From assembly GCF_900116195.1 (NCBI RefSeq), contig NZ_FOZW01000005.1, positions 310,001 through 374,000 of the forward strand: a stretch of DNA of 64,000 nucleotides, read 5' to 3'. Of this stretch, positions 1 through 7,831 are shown one piece after another. Under the pieces are notes generated by a model. That model saw only the letters and a list, made by a program, of their open reading frames with translations, made no database searches and had not been told where the DNA came from. This DNA comes from Alloyangia pacifica. GTDB lineage: Bacteria; Pseudomonadota; Alphaproteobacteria; Rhodobacterales; Rhodobacteraceae. A program made the position numbers and the translations under genes. Position 1 is the stretch's first letter; every line of letters begins with the position of its first letter.

Positions 1-2
1 TG

Positions 3-758
3 TTCCCCGCACAGACGCAAGCCGAGGTGGTCTATTCGGAAAAGGGCCTGCCGCGGCAGCGCAATACCGGCCTCGACCACCTCGCAGGGGATTGCGGGAT
101 CATCGTCTTCTACGATGACGACTTCGTGCCCTCCCGCCATGCGCTCGCCGGACTGCAGCGGGCGTTTGCCGAGCTGCCGGAGGTCAATGGCATGACCGGG
201 CACGTGATCGCCGATGGGATCAACGGGCTGGGCTTCGAGGACTCCGAGGCGCAGGAACTCGTCGCGCGCTACGACGCCGAGCTCGGCCTTGCGGACGGCG
301 ACGCACCCGCGCCGGCAATCATGCGTGAAGGCCTCGAGGGGCTCTACGGCTGCAACATGGCCTATCGCGGCGCGGCGCTGGGGGAGGCGCGGTTCGACGA
401 GCGGTTGCCGCTCTACGGCTGGCAGGAAGATATTGACTTCGCGGCCCGCGTTCCGGGCAAGCGGATAAAGACCTCGGCCTTCGCCGGGGTGCATCGCGGC
501 GCCAAGTCCGGCCGCGAGACCGCTGGACACCGGCTGGGCTACAGCCAGATGGTGAACCCGTGGTACCTGTGGCGCAAGGGAACCATGTCGGCGCGGTTCG
601 CAGGAAGACTCGCGCTGCGCAACATGCTTGCCAACCACGCGAAGATGTTCCGTCCCGAGCCCTGGATCGACCGAAAGGGCAGGGCGGCGGGCAACCGAAA
701 GGCCCTTCTGGAAATTCTGACAACCCGAGCGCGTCCAGAACGCATTCTGGACATGTGA
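3..758 (+). CDS. Family 2 glycosyltransferase, 5' end outside window
   Basis: The reading frame is open from the first bases of the window, so the N-terminus is missing; the GTG at 27 is probably internal. The visible part carries the features of a GT-A fold family 2 glycosyltransferase: a GLPRQRNTGL segment, then IIVFYDDDFVPS with a DDD metal-binding motif, and further on YGWQEDIDFAAR, the usual acidic acceptor-side motif. It would transfer a sugar from a nucleotide sugar to a lipid-linked or growing glycan at the cytoplasmic membrane. A sulfotransferase gene follows after 21 bases, probably in the same transcript, so the sugar it adds may be part of a glycan that is then sulfated. Donor and acceptor cannot be told from sequence. 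Confidence 0.85.
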   Translation, partial: FPAQTQAEVVYSEKGLPRQRNTGLDHLAGDCGIIVFYDDDFVPSRHALAGLQRAFAELPEVNGMTGHVIADGINGLGFEDSEAQELVARYDAELGLADGDAPAPAIMREGLEGLYGCNMAYRGAALGEARFDERLPLYGWQEDIDFAARVPGKRIKTSAFAGVHRGAKSGRETAGHRLGYSQMVNPWYLWRKGTMSARFAGRLALRNMLANHAKMFRPEPWIDRKGRAAGNRKALLEILTTRARPERILDM

Positions 759-779
759 CGGGGGAGAAAAGAGATCAGC

Positions 780-1724
780 ATGACGGTACAAGACCCTTTG
801 ACCTTCGATCCCCTCGCCGCGCCGACCGACCCGGCGCAGCGGGCACTGATGCCGAACCTGTTCGTGATCGGCGCTTCGAAATCCGGTTCCAGCGCTTTCC
901 ATGCCTATCTCAAACCGCACCCGGACATCTGCATGAGCCGCGAGAAGGAGCCGTGCTTCTTCGTCGACCAGAAAGAGCTGGAAGAGGCCTGGCCGATCAT
1001 GGCGCGCCAGCCCTGCAGTCACGAGTGGCCAGCCTATCTGGATCTGTGGAAGGGCGGCGAGGGCGCCCGCTACCGTGGTGAAGGGTCGGTCTACTACTCA
1101 CAGGCGCCGCATCGCTCGGGGGTCGCGGGACGCATCGCCTCGGCCTGTCCGGATGCGCGGATCATCTACACGGTGCGCGAACCGGTGGCGCGGGCGATCG
1201 GCCACTACTGGCAACGGTTCAAGGAGTTCCAGGAGCCGCTGCCACTCGACCGGGCGGTGCGCGAGAACGCGCTCTACCGCGATACCTCGGACTACGCGCT
1301 TCAGATGGGCGAGTACCTGAAGCATTTCGATCGCTCGCAGATTTTCGTGCTGGTTGCCGAAGACCTGCGGTCGCGTCGCCGGGAGGTGCTGTCCGAGGTG
1401 CTCGAATGGCTGGAGCTGGAGCCTTACGACTACACGGATTCCGAGATCACTGAACGGCACAAGTCTCCGCCGACGTCCCGGCGCGAGCGGTTTCCGCTGG
1501 TTTCGACCATTCGCGACTCGGCCCTGTGGGCGTCTGCCCGCAAACATCTTCCGAGCGCGGTGGTCGAAAAGCTGCGGAAAAGTGCGACGGTGGAATTCGA
1601 CAAGAAGGATGTGGACGACTCCGAGGCGAAGGCATGGCTCGCCGATTATCTGGCCCCGCGCACGCGGGCCTTTGAAGAGATGATCGGCCGAGAGCTGCCT
1701 CAATGGAGTGCAGCCAGAAAGTGA
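780..1724 (+). CDS. Sulfotransferase, 314 aa
   Basis: This is a PAPS-dependent sulfotransferase of the carbohydrate type. The 5'-phosphosulfate loop is visible near residues 31-42 (GASKSGSSAFHA, with the catalytic-type Lys34), and the 3'-phosphate site near residues 127-140 (YTVREPVARAIGHY). It has no signal peptide, so it should work in the cytoplasm on a lipid-linked or nucleotide-activated glycan. It lies directly behind a glycosyltransferase and ahead of the chain-length kinase, which fits sulfation of exopolysaccharide repeat units. It is one of three sulfotransferases in the first 17.5 kb, each of a clearly different sequence type, so different positions or sugars may be modified. Confidence 0.85.
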   Translation: MTVQDPLTFDPLAAPTDPAQRALMPNLFVIGASKSGSSAFHAYLKPHPDICMSREKEPCFFVDQKELEEAWPIMARQPCSHEWPAYLDLWKGGEGARYRGEGSVYYSQAPHRSGVAGRIASACPDARIIYTVREPVARAIGHYWQRFKEFQEPLPLDRAVRENALYRDTSDYALQMGEYLKHFDRSQIFVLVAEDLRSRRREVLSEVLEWLELEPYDYTDSEITERHKSPPTSRRERFPLVSTIRDSALWASARKHLPSAVVEKLRKSATVEFDKKDVDDSEAKAWLADYLAPRTRAFEEMIGRELPQWSAARK

Positions 1725-1739
1725 TCCTCCGAGATTGTG

Positions 1740-1766
1740 CCGCGACCCGCCACTCGGGTGTCGCGG
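1740..1766 (+). other. GC-rich hairpin downstream of the sulfotransferase gene
   Basis: The arms CCGCGACCCG and CGGGTGTCGCGG can pair with a small bulge around a five-base loop. It lies 16 bases past the sulfotransferase stop codon. It has no T-tract, so it may stabilise the 3' end or act as a weak terminator before the chain-length kinase gene. Confidence 0.4.
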
Positions 1767-1899
1767 TGCGCCATCCAAATCAACCCAGATACCCTTGAAT
1801 CGAGCGGCATGGACTGGACCACTTGCGGGGCTCTCCAGTGCAAGCACAAACCAACGCGCATGGCTTTCGCCGACTAAATAATGTGAGGCTTTTCGGAAA

Positions 1900-4062
1900 A
1901 TGTCCGTCGAAGAGAACAGCTATATTGAACTCAGCAGCATCTTCGCGAATGCGTGGCGGCGTAAGTGGATCATTGTCGCGGCGACGTTGCTGTGTGGGCT
2001 TCTTTCCTACGTACTGGTCGCTCAGGTCACGCCTCTCTACAGCGCGCGTTCCAGTGTTATGCTCGATCCGAGGTCCGTCCAGGTGCTGTCGTCGGACGCG
2101 GTGGTTTCGGACCTCACGCTCAACAACCCGCTGCTCGACACCGAGGTGTCCGTGCTGCGCTCGAACCTGCTTCTGACCGAAGTGGTGTCCAGCTTCCCGG
2201 CCGAGGATCTCGAGGCATTCGACCCCGCCAACCGCGAAAGGTCTTTCATCGAGAAGGGGAAAGGCGCGATCCGAGGCATGCTCTCAACGCTGGCGAGCCC
2301 GAAGAACCCGGCCGGAGAAACGGCGGTTGTCGCCAGAGATCCGGAGGAAATGCGTATCCAACGGCTCGTTGGCGCGCTCCGTCGAAGCATGACGGTGTGG
2401 CGTGAAGGCCAGTCGTACCTGATCTCGGTCTCGGTCGAAACCGAGGACCCTGAGCTGTCGATGCAGCTCGCCAATGCCGTCACCCAGACCTACATCGACC
2501 GTCAGATCAAGGACCGGGTCGGGGCGATCCAGGGCGCTACCCGCTTCCTGCAAGATCGTGTCACGCAGATGCGGATGAACGTCGAGGCAGCCGAGGCCGC
2601 GATAGAGGAGTTCCGCAAGACACAGCTTGCCGAGCGCGGGGTCTCGGTGACCACCGTCGACCAGCAATTGCTTGACCTGAGCACGCAGCTCGCGCTGTCG
2701 CGCGCTGATCTTGCGCAGGCGAGAGCGCGGTTTGATCAAATCGAAACGGTGATCGACAAGGACGGGTTCGAAGCTGCAGCGGAACTTCTGACCTCGCAGT
2801 TGGTCGTGTCGCTCCGGCAGCAGATTTCCGAGCTGGCCCGCGAAGATGCCGAGCTGGCGACGCGTTTCGGTGCGGAGCGCCCGGAACGACGCCGGATCGC
2901 CGCGGAACAAGCGAGCCTGTCGGACGAATTGACCGAGGAAGTGCGCAAGATCGTGGCGACGCTCCGCAATGATGTCGAGGTGGCGCGGATCCGAGAGAAG
3001 TCCATCCAGACCAGCGTGACCGAGATGGAGCAGCGCTCGTCCGAGATGTCTCAGGCCAATCTGGAGCTGCGGCAGCTTGAACGCGAAGCGGACGCCGCGC
3101 GCGAAACCTATCAGGAAATGCTCAATCGCCTGAACGAGACGCAATCGACCGAGCAGCTGCAGCGCGCCGATGCCCGGCTGGTCGAGATGGCGGTGGCACC
3201 GCGGGCGCCGTCCTCTCCGCGCGTCCTGCTCTTCAGTGCGCTGGGGGCAACGCTGGGTTTTGCGGGGAGTTTCATCGGCCTTTTCTTCTACATGATTTCG
3301 GGCGCGGGATTTACGAGCGCGCACCAGCTCTCGCAGGCTACGGGGCTGAAAGTCATTGCAACGCTGATGCGAGAGCCCTGGAAGTCGCCGAAGGACATGC
3401 TCGCCGCAATGCGGGACAAGCCCTATCAGGGTTTCGCTGAACGCGCCCGGCAATTGAGAACAGCTCTGCTTCTGAAGAAGACCTCGGGGAGCAGCGGCAT
3501 GAGTGTCCTGCTGACGTCGGCGGCGCCGAACGAGGGCAAGACGTCGACCGCGCTGGCGCTCGCCTATCTCGAGGGAAGTCTGCAGCGCCGCTGCATCATC
3601 GTCGATTTCGATGTGCGCAAGTCCGAACTGTCGAAGCTGACGGGATACAAGAGCGAAACCGACCTTGCAGGCGTTCTGCTCGAGGGAAAGCCGATCGAAG
3701 ATGCCATCTACGCCATGCCCAACATCGGGGCGGATCTGATCACGCTCAACGAGCCGACGCCTTACCTGATGGATATCTGCCCGCGCGAGAACGTGCGCGT
3801 GCTGATCGAGTACCTGAAAACGCAATACGAACTCGTCATCATGGATACAGCGCCTTTGCTCGCGGTTGCGGACACGCTTGCGTTGATCGGAGAGGCGGAT
3901 GAGTATCTTCTGATGGTGCGTCATGACTCCACCTCGCGTCGTGCGGTCACGGATGCAGCGCGGAAGATGCTCGACCTCGGTGCCGAGTCGGTGTCGGTTG
4001 TGATGACAATGTCGGACCCGAAGTCCGGCGATGAGGTCTACGGCTACGCGGCCGACAACTGA
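1900..4062 (+). CDS. Polysaccharide chain-length determinant / tyrosine autokinase (Wzc/ExoP-like), 720 aa
   Basis: The protein joins an N-terminal Wzz domain to a C-terminal BY-kinase. The first membrane segment is at about residues 24-42 and the second at about 438-463. Between them is a long periplasmic region rich in coiled coil (about 190-420). The kinase has Walker A (SAAPNEGKTST, about 540-550), Walker A' (IIVDFDVRKS, about 566) and Walker B (LVIMDTAPLL, about 645). It should control chain length and export of the polysaccharide made by the surrounding genes. The C-terminal tail has only two tyrosines (DEVYGYAADN), fewer than the tyrosine-rich tail of enterobacterial Wzc, so cycling by tail phosphorylation may be simpler here. 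No Wza-type outer-membrane gene is adjacent. Confidence 0.9.
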   Translation: MSVEENSYIELSSIFANAWRRKWIIVAATLLCGLLSYVLVAQVTPLYSARSSVMLDPRSVQVLSSDAVVSDLTLNNPLLDTEVSVLRSNLLLTEVVSSFPAEDLEAFDPANRERSFIEKGKGAIRGMLSTLASPKNPAGETAVVARDPEEMRIQRLVGALRRSMTVWREGQSYLISVSVETEDPELSMQLANAVTQTYIDRQIKDRVGAIQGATRFLQDRVTQMRMNVEAAEAAIEEFRKTQLAERGVSVTTVDQQLLDLSTQLALSRADLAQARARFDQIETVIDKDGFEAAAELLTSQLVVSLRQQISELAREDAELATRFGAERPERRRIAAEQASLSDELTEEVRKIVATLRNDVEVARIREKSIQTSVTEMEQRSSEMSQANLELRQLEREADAARETYQEMLNRLNETQSTEQLQRADARLVEMAVAPRAPSSPRVLLFSALGATLGFAGSFIGLFFYMISGAGFTSAHQLSQATGLKVIATLMREPWKSPKDMLAAMRDKPYQGFAERARQLRTALLLKKTSGSSGMSVLLTSAAPNEGKTSTALALAYLEGSLQRRCIIVDFDVRKSELSKLTGYKSETDLAGVLLEGKPIEDAIYAMPNIGADLITLNEPTPYLMDICPRENVRVLIEYLKTQYELVIMDTAPLLAVADTLALIGEADEYLLMVRHDSTSRRAVTDAARKMLDLGAESVSVVMTMSDPKSGDEVYGYAADN

Positions 4063-4211
4063 TCCGGGCAAACAGGTCTCGGCAAGGTAAAGGTTGTTGG
4101 CGATCAATGGCTTGAAGCAACACCGGAGCCATATGCGTCCGTTGCCTTTGCAGCGGGCGCGCATATCGCAGCCTGTTCAGAATTCTTCTGCACGGTAGTC
4201 CCGAGCACGAT

Positions 4212-4230
4212 TGGCGCATTTCCTGCGCCA
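4212..4230. promoter_or_regulatory. Perfect 7-5-7 inverted repeat upstream of the spike-base gene
   Basis: The arms TGGCGCA and TGCGCCA flank TTTCC. The repeat ends 20 bases before the spike-base start codon, just ahead of its GGAG ribosome site. It could be an operator or a hairpin in the leader. No T-tract follows, so it is not a typical terminator for the kinase gene. Confidence 0.5.
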
Positions 4231-4250
4231 GGGTGAGAGCGGAGATTACC

Positions 4251-4511
4251 ATGACCGACCATTTCGCCGAGCATCAATCGGGGCTGAGCAGCCCCGCGAC
4301 CGAACTGCATGACGTGACACCCGATGATGGCGCGGACCTTCCGGTCTTTGCGCGGGGTCTCTCCGTAACGCAAAGCGGAACGATGACGGTTACGACCGTC
4401 GGTGGGACGGTGGCGACGATCTATGTCGCGGCAGGGTCGGTGTTTCCGGTCCGCGTGCGGCGGGTGTGGCAGACGGGAACCAGCGCAACCGGCATCGTGG
4501 GGCTGGTGTGA
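4251..4511 (+). CDS. ghsA: Spike base protein, RCAP_Rcc01079 (GhsA) family
   Basis: This 86-residue protein matches the pattern of the RCAP_Rcc01079 spike-base family: a short N-terminus with SGLSSPAT, a stretch beginning VTPDDGADL, a beta-rich core around MTVTTVGGTVATI, and an end like VRRVWQTGTSATGIVGL. In Rhodobacter capsulatus, rcc01079 and rcc01080 (ghsA, ghsB) encode the head spikes of the gene transfer agent RcGTA, which bind the cell's polysaccharide capsule. The ATG used here follows GGAG with good spacing; a start 18 bases upstream is possible but lacks such a site. Its stop overlaps the start of the next gene (TGATG), so the two are translationally coupled. A prophage origin is the alternative, but no other phage gene is near. 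Confidence 0.75.
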   Translation: MTDHFAEHQSGLSSPATELHDVTPDDGADLPVFARGLSVTQSGTMTVTTVGGTVATIYVAAGSVFPVRVRRVWQTGTSATGIVGLV

Positions 4512-6439
4512 TGCGGCTCGGGATCGGAACGTCGCTCGGAGACATGGCGTCGACCGATGAGCTGGGAGTGCCGCCTGGACCTGCACCCGCGCTGCTGCTG
4601 AGCGTCGGTGGCCAGTCCAACAGCCGCAAGGCCGGCAACAGTGGCGGTACGCCTGCCGAGAAATACACCGATCTGGGCGAAACCTATATCTGGGATGCTG
4701 GCGCGGGTGCGTGGACGGCCTATGTTTGCGGCGCGACGTCGGGGCATCGCGGTGGGCCTGACAGCGGCGTCTGGGGATCCGAGGCAGAGTTCGTCCACCT
4801 GCTCCGCGAGAGCGGCGGCACGCAGCCAGTGTATATCCTCAAAGAAGCGGTGAACGGTCAGTCACTTGCGCCTGCGGGCGGCGGTGACTGGGCGCCGCAA
4901 GCCACGGGCGAACGCTACGACGGCTATGTCGCGCAGGCGCTGTCGGCGAAGTCCGAACTGGCCGCATTGGAGATCGCCGTGGAGGAGGTGTTCCTCTGGA
5001 ATCAGGGCGAAGCGGACAGCAACGACCTGCAGAGCGCTGCCGACTATCAGGAAAACCTTGAAGAGCTTCTTGCCAGCCTCGCGGCGGACGGCGCCTTTGG
5101 TAGCAACGGCATGTTTATCATTGAGCGCATTCGTCCCTGCAGTGCCGATCTGTCCACTTCCACGTACGGTGGGCAGTTCATGGTGCGCGAGGCGCAGGAA
5201 CGGGTCGCGGCAACGGATCCCCGCGTGCGTATCGTGTCGCTCGATTTCGACGAAAGCAATTTCGGTTCTCTGCATCCGGCAGAGCCCTGGTGCGAGGGCT
5301 GCGGGACCCGGTGCCATGCTGCCTACGCTGGCACCTATGCAACCGCTTTCGGACCGGTATTGGCGACCTCGCCGGATAGTCTTGGTTTCGTTGACCAATC
5401 GGATGTCGCACCCGGGATGGAGATTCTTTCGGCCCAGCTGACGCCCGGGGGCCTTGGGGGTCATGCCGCGCTGTCGATCAGCGGCGGTGACGCGGAATAC
5501 CGGGTGCTCAACCCTGACGGCAGCGTTTGGCTGGACTGGGGCTCGGCGCCGGGAACGATCCACCCGTTTCAGGGACTGCAACTGCGCATGCAGTCGTCCG
5601 CGAACCTCTCGGCGAGCGTCTCGACCACGATCACCGTCGGAGGCGCATCTGCGGAGTGGAGCGTGTCCACCTATGCGCAGGCACCCAGCCTCGAGTCTGA
5701 GACCGATGCCTTTATCGCTCAGGTCACAGCCAATGGCGGAGCGACCCTCTCCGGTGCGGATGCGGCTGCGCTGAATAGCTTCTTTCTCACTGCCAAGGCG
5801 TCGGGCTGGTGGAGCAAGATCGCACGTCTCTACCTGAGCTGCGCAGATACGGTCTCGTCGAGCCTTGACCTGGTCGGACAGTCTCTGTCGCTGGTTCAGG
5901 CGGGGTCCCTGGCGACCAACGACTGGGTGTGGACGGGTGGTGTCGGCTGGTCCGGGCTTTCGGACGCCAATGGCGGCCTGGATCTTCAGTTCGCCCCATC
6001 GAGCGACTGGTCGCAAGACAGCGGCGCTTTCGGCCTGTGGTACGCCGCGCTGGCAGAGAATACTCGCGGCGACCTGACGAGTGATACCGGCGACAGCTAT
6101 CTCAGGGCGACCACTGCGGGCGCCGCCCGGTTCCTCTTGAACTCCTCGGCAAATGAGAACGTATCCGGGCTGCAAACCGAAGCAGGCCTGCGCGCCGTGG
6201 TCCGAGATGGCGCCGCGTCGATCCGACTGCACGGTCCGGAAGGTGCGGTCATCGCGAGCGGAACAACGACGTCTTCTGCGAGTTCCGCCGCCGGACTCTA
6301 TGTCGGCAACCCGTCGGGGGCACATTCCGACGCTGTCGTGCGGGGAGCATTTGTGGCGAACTCGGCACTGACGACCGCAGAACTTGCCGAACTTGATGAT
6401 GCAGCCACACTCCTGATGAGCCATTTCCTTTCGCTGTGA
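4511..6439 (+). CDS. ghsB: Spike tip protein with SASA-type (SGNH) esterase domain, GhsB-like
   Basis: The protein has 642 residues. Its N-terminal half resembles the SASA/SGNH carbohydrate O-acetylesterase fold: a GQSN block with the probable nucleophile Ser36, and a WNQGEAD block at about residues 161-168. A histidine for the triad is likely in the 250-275 region, though the exact one is unclear. The C-terminal half is beta-rich and ends in a lectin-like or sandwich region. There is no signal peptide. By position behind the spike base gene it should be the receptor-binding tip of a gene transfer agent head spike, where an esterase would recognise or deacetylate capsular polysaccharide. A secreted polysaccharide esterase is the other possibility. 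The start was chosen by the TGATG overlap. Confidence 0.7.
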   Translation: MRLGIGTSLGDMASTDELGVPPGPAPALLLSVGGQSNSRKAGNSGGTPAEKYTDLGETYIWDAGAGAWTAYVCGATSGHRGGPDSGVWGSEAEFVHLLRESGGTQPVYILKEAVNGQSLAPAGGGDWAPQATGERYDGYVAQALSAKSELAALEIAVEEVFLWNQGEADSNDLQSAADYQENLEELLASLAADGAFGSNGMFIIERIRPCSADLSTSTYGGQFMVREAQERVAATDPRVRIVSLDFDESNFGSLHPAEPWCEGCGTRCHAAYAGTYATAFGPVLATSPDSLGFVDQSDVAPGMEILSAQLTPGGLGGHAALSISGGDAEYRVLNPDGSVWLDWGSAPGTIHPFQGLQLRMQSSANLSASVSTTITVGGASAEWSVSTYAQAPSLESETDAFIAQVTANGGATLSGADAAALNSFFLTAKASGWWSKIARLYLSCADTVSSSLDLVGQSLSLVQAGSLATNDWVWTGGVGWSGLSDANGGLDLQFAPSSDWSQDSGAFGLWYAALAENTRGDLTSDTGDSYLRATTAGAARFLLNSSANENVSGLQTEAGLRAVVRDGAASIRLHGPEGAVIASGTTTSSASSAAGLYVGNPSGAHSDAVVRGAFVANSALTTAELAELDDAATLLMSHFLSL

Positions 6440-6451
6440 GGTTCTCTTGGT

Positions 6452-6477
6452 GAGCCTTTCCCAAGCGGGAGAGGCTC
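6452..6477 (+). terminator. Hairpin after the spike genes
   Basis: An 11-base stem (GAGCCTTTCCC with GGGAGAGGCTC, one G-U pair) closes an AAGC loop 12 bases after the ghsB-like stop codon. It has no T-tract, so its strength as an intrinsic terminator is uncertain. Confidence 0.5.
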
Positions 6478-6669
6478 AAGAGGCTGCGCATCGACCCGGC
6501 TCGTACTGTTCGTGCCGCGCTGTTGGAGAAAGCGTACATCTGGACATTTGGTTTGTGGCCCGCATGGGTGCGTGATATCGTTCGCTCATGGATTCTTCCG
6601 CGTGAAAATGCGGAGAATAAATTCATTGAAAATGAACCTTATTTCTTGGCAACTCTGGGTAGGTTTTGA
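6454..6669 (+). pseudogene. Possible remnant of a coding region, no start codon
   Basis: A frame open for 71 codons, without ATG or GTG near its beginning, translates into a protein-like sequence. It includes RIDPARTVRAALLEKAY, WTFGLWPAWVRDIV and a C-terminus ENEPYFLATLGRF. It begins just after the spike tip gene and runs into the AT-rich spacer. It could be the 3' end of a deleted gene of the island, or chance. I do not recognise the family. The hairpin at its beginning argues against translation as part of the spike operon. Confidence 0.25.
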
Positions 6670-7046
6670 GATCTCAGATTTGTAACTTAGATGCTCGGAC
6701 TGACGGATTTATGCATACATAAAATTAGATAAATATGAGGCGAAGTTTTAGGGAATTTTTCTCAGCCAGCATCTCGAATTGGCGGCTCCGCGATGGCAGC
6801 AGAATTTTCGAAATAGGTATATATTTCCTGTCTGTATCGAAAATTCGTTAGCAAGCCCGTCTTCTCAGGATTGATCTGACCTCATTCGGCAGGATCGGTT
6901 CCCCTGAAGATGTGGCATTGAGCGATTTATTTCTCAGCTGGAGCGCCCTCGTGTTTTCAGTGCCAGTGAATGTGTTTCCAAAATTTGACTCACTCGCGCT
7001 CCCCCTAAGAGGCGCGCAGAATATATTTTTCGAACGGAGATTAGTT
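6670..7046. promoter_or_regulatory. AT-rich leader upstream of the first small RTX gene
   Basis: No convincing gene is present. The segment is much richer in A and T than its surroundings. It contains a 10-base inverted repeat, GAATTTTCGA at 6802 and TCGAAAATTC at 6837, with 25 bases between the arms. The second arm is part of a 17-base string (6830-6846) that recurs with one mismatch at 20921 upstream of the giant RTX gene. The promoter for the RTX gene is expected here, but I cannot place it with confidence. Confidence 0.5.
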
Positions 7047-7742
7047 ATGACCGATCTTATTGGAACCGGTGGGGACGACAGCATCGAAGGCGGAGGCGGC
7101 AGCAAGTCGATCAAGGGTCTGGATGGCAACGATACGCTTTCGGGCGGTGCCAACCAGGACACGATCCTCGGTGGCAAGGGCAACGACTCCATCAGTGGTG
7201 ACGCGAGCGATGACATCCTGAGGGGCGGCGGCGGCCTCGACCACATCGAGGGCGGGGCGCAGGACGACAAGCTCTATGGCGACGGTGGCAACGATCGCAT
7301 GGACGGGGGTGGCGGAAACGACAAGCTGTACGGTGGGCAGGGCAACGACCGCATGTTCGGCGGCGCAGGCAATGACCGCATCTATGGGCAGGACGGCAAC
7401 GATGCCATCAATGGTGGCGACGGCGACGACGTTCTGTACGGCGATAGCGCGGACGGCAATGACGACGAAGGTTTCAACGACTTCTTCGTTTTCGATGCCG
7501 ATGACGGAAGCGACCAAGTTTTCGACTTCGAGGAGGGGCTCGACAAGATCTATCTGTCGGACACCGATGATACGTTCTTCGATTCCGCTCCCACGTTTTC
7601 CTACAGCGGCGCAATTGGCAACCAGACCACGACAATGACGTATGGCGAGACGACTGTCGTCTTCCATGACGCCTATGTCGATATTGATGACGTACTCACC
7701 CTGAGTGATGCCGCGACGATCGAAGATCTTCTGCCAGTCTGA
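7047..7742 (+). CDS. Small RTX calcium-binding protein (twin A), 231 aa
   Basis: The protein is almost wholly RTX nonapeptides of the GGxGxDxUx type, about a dozen, from residue 8 to about 140. A C-terminal domain follows ([20 protein letters not shown] and onward) that resembles the non-repeat end of type I secreted proteins. Calcium would fold the repeats outside the cell. There is no Sec signal, so export by a type I system is expected; none is in the window. The ATG was chosen because the repeats begin at once and a GGAG site precedes it; the upstream extension of 45 codons reads as non-coding. It is a close paralogue of the RTX gene 2 kb downstream, with near-identical repeats. A matrix or polysaccharide-binding role is inferred from the neighbourhood. 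Confidence 0.8.
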   Translation: MTDLIGTGGDDSIEGGGGSKSIKGLDGNDTLSGGANQDTILGGKGNDSISGDASDDILRGGGGLDHIEGGAQDDKLYGDGGNDRMDGGGGNDKLYGGQGNDRMFGGAGNDRIYGQDGNDAINGGDGDDVLYGDSADGNDDEGFNDFFVFDADDGSDQVFDFEEGLDKIYLSDTDDTFFDSAPTFSYSGAIGNQTTTMTYGETTVVFHDAYVDIDDVLTLSDAATIEDLLPV

Positions 7743-7783
7743 CACGGCATGTGCCGGGGCCGCGCGGCGGCCTGAGTAACAAG

Positions 7784-7806
7784 GGGGCGGCGCGGCCGCC
7801 CCTTCT
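7784..7806 (+). terminator. Intrinsic terminator after RTX twin A
   Basis: A stem of GGGGCGGC and GCCGCCCC closes a GCG loop and is followed by TTCTGTTT. It lies between the RTX gene and the convergent oxidoreductase gene, so it probably ends transcripts from the RTX side. Confidence 0.65.
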
Positions 7807-7831
7807 GTTTCAAGGTGTCATGCATCCCCGC

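Noticed and set aside
2284-4164. A 626-codon minus-strand frame over the chain-length kinase gene
   Set aside because: The translation is Arg- and Gln-rich without domains, while the plus strand encodes a complete Wzc/ExoP-like protein.
4251-6439. A complete prophage
   Set aside because: Only two spike-type genes are present; no capsid, terminase, integrase or tail genes lie in the window.
7060-7470. Regular repeats in the RTX genes that could be mistaken for a CRISPR array
   Set aside because: The periodicity is 27 bases with variable units, in frame, and translates into GGxGxDxUx nonapeptides. No cas genes are near.
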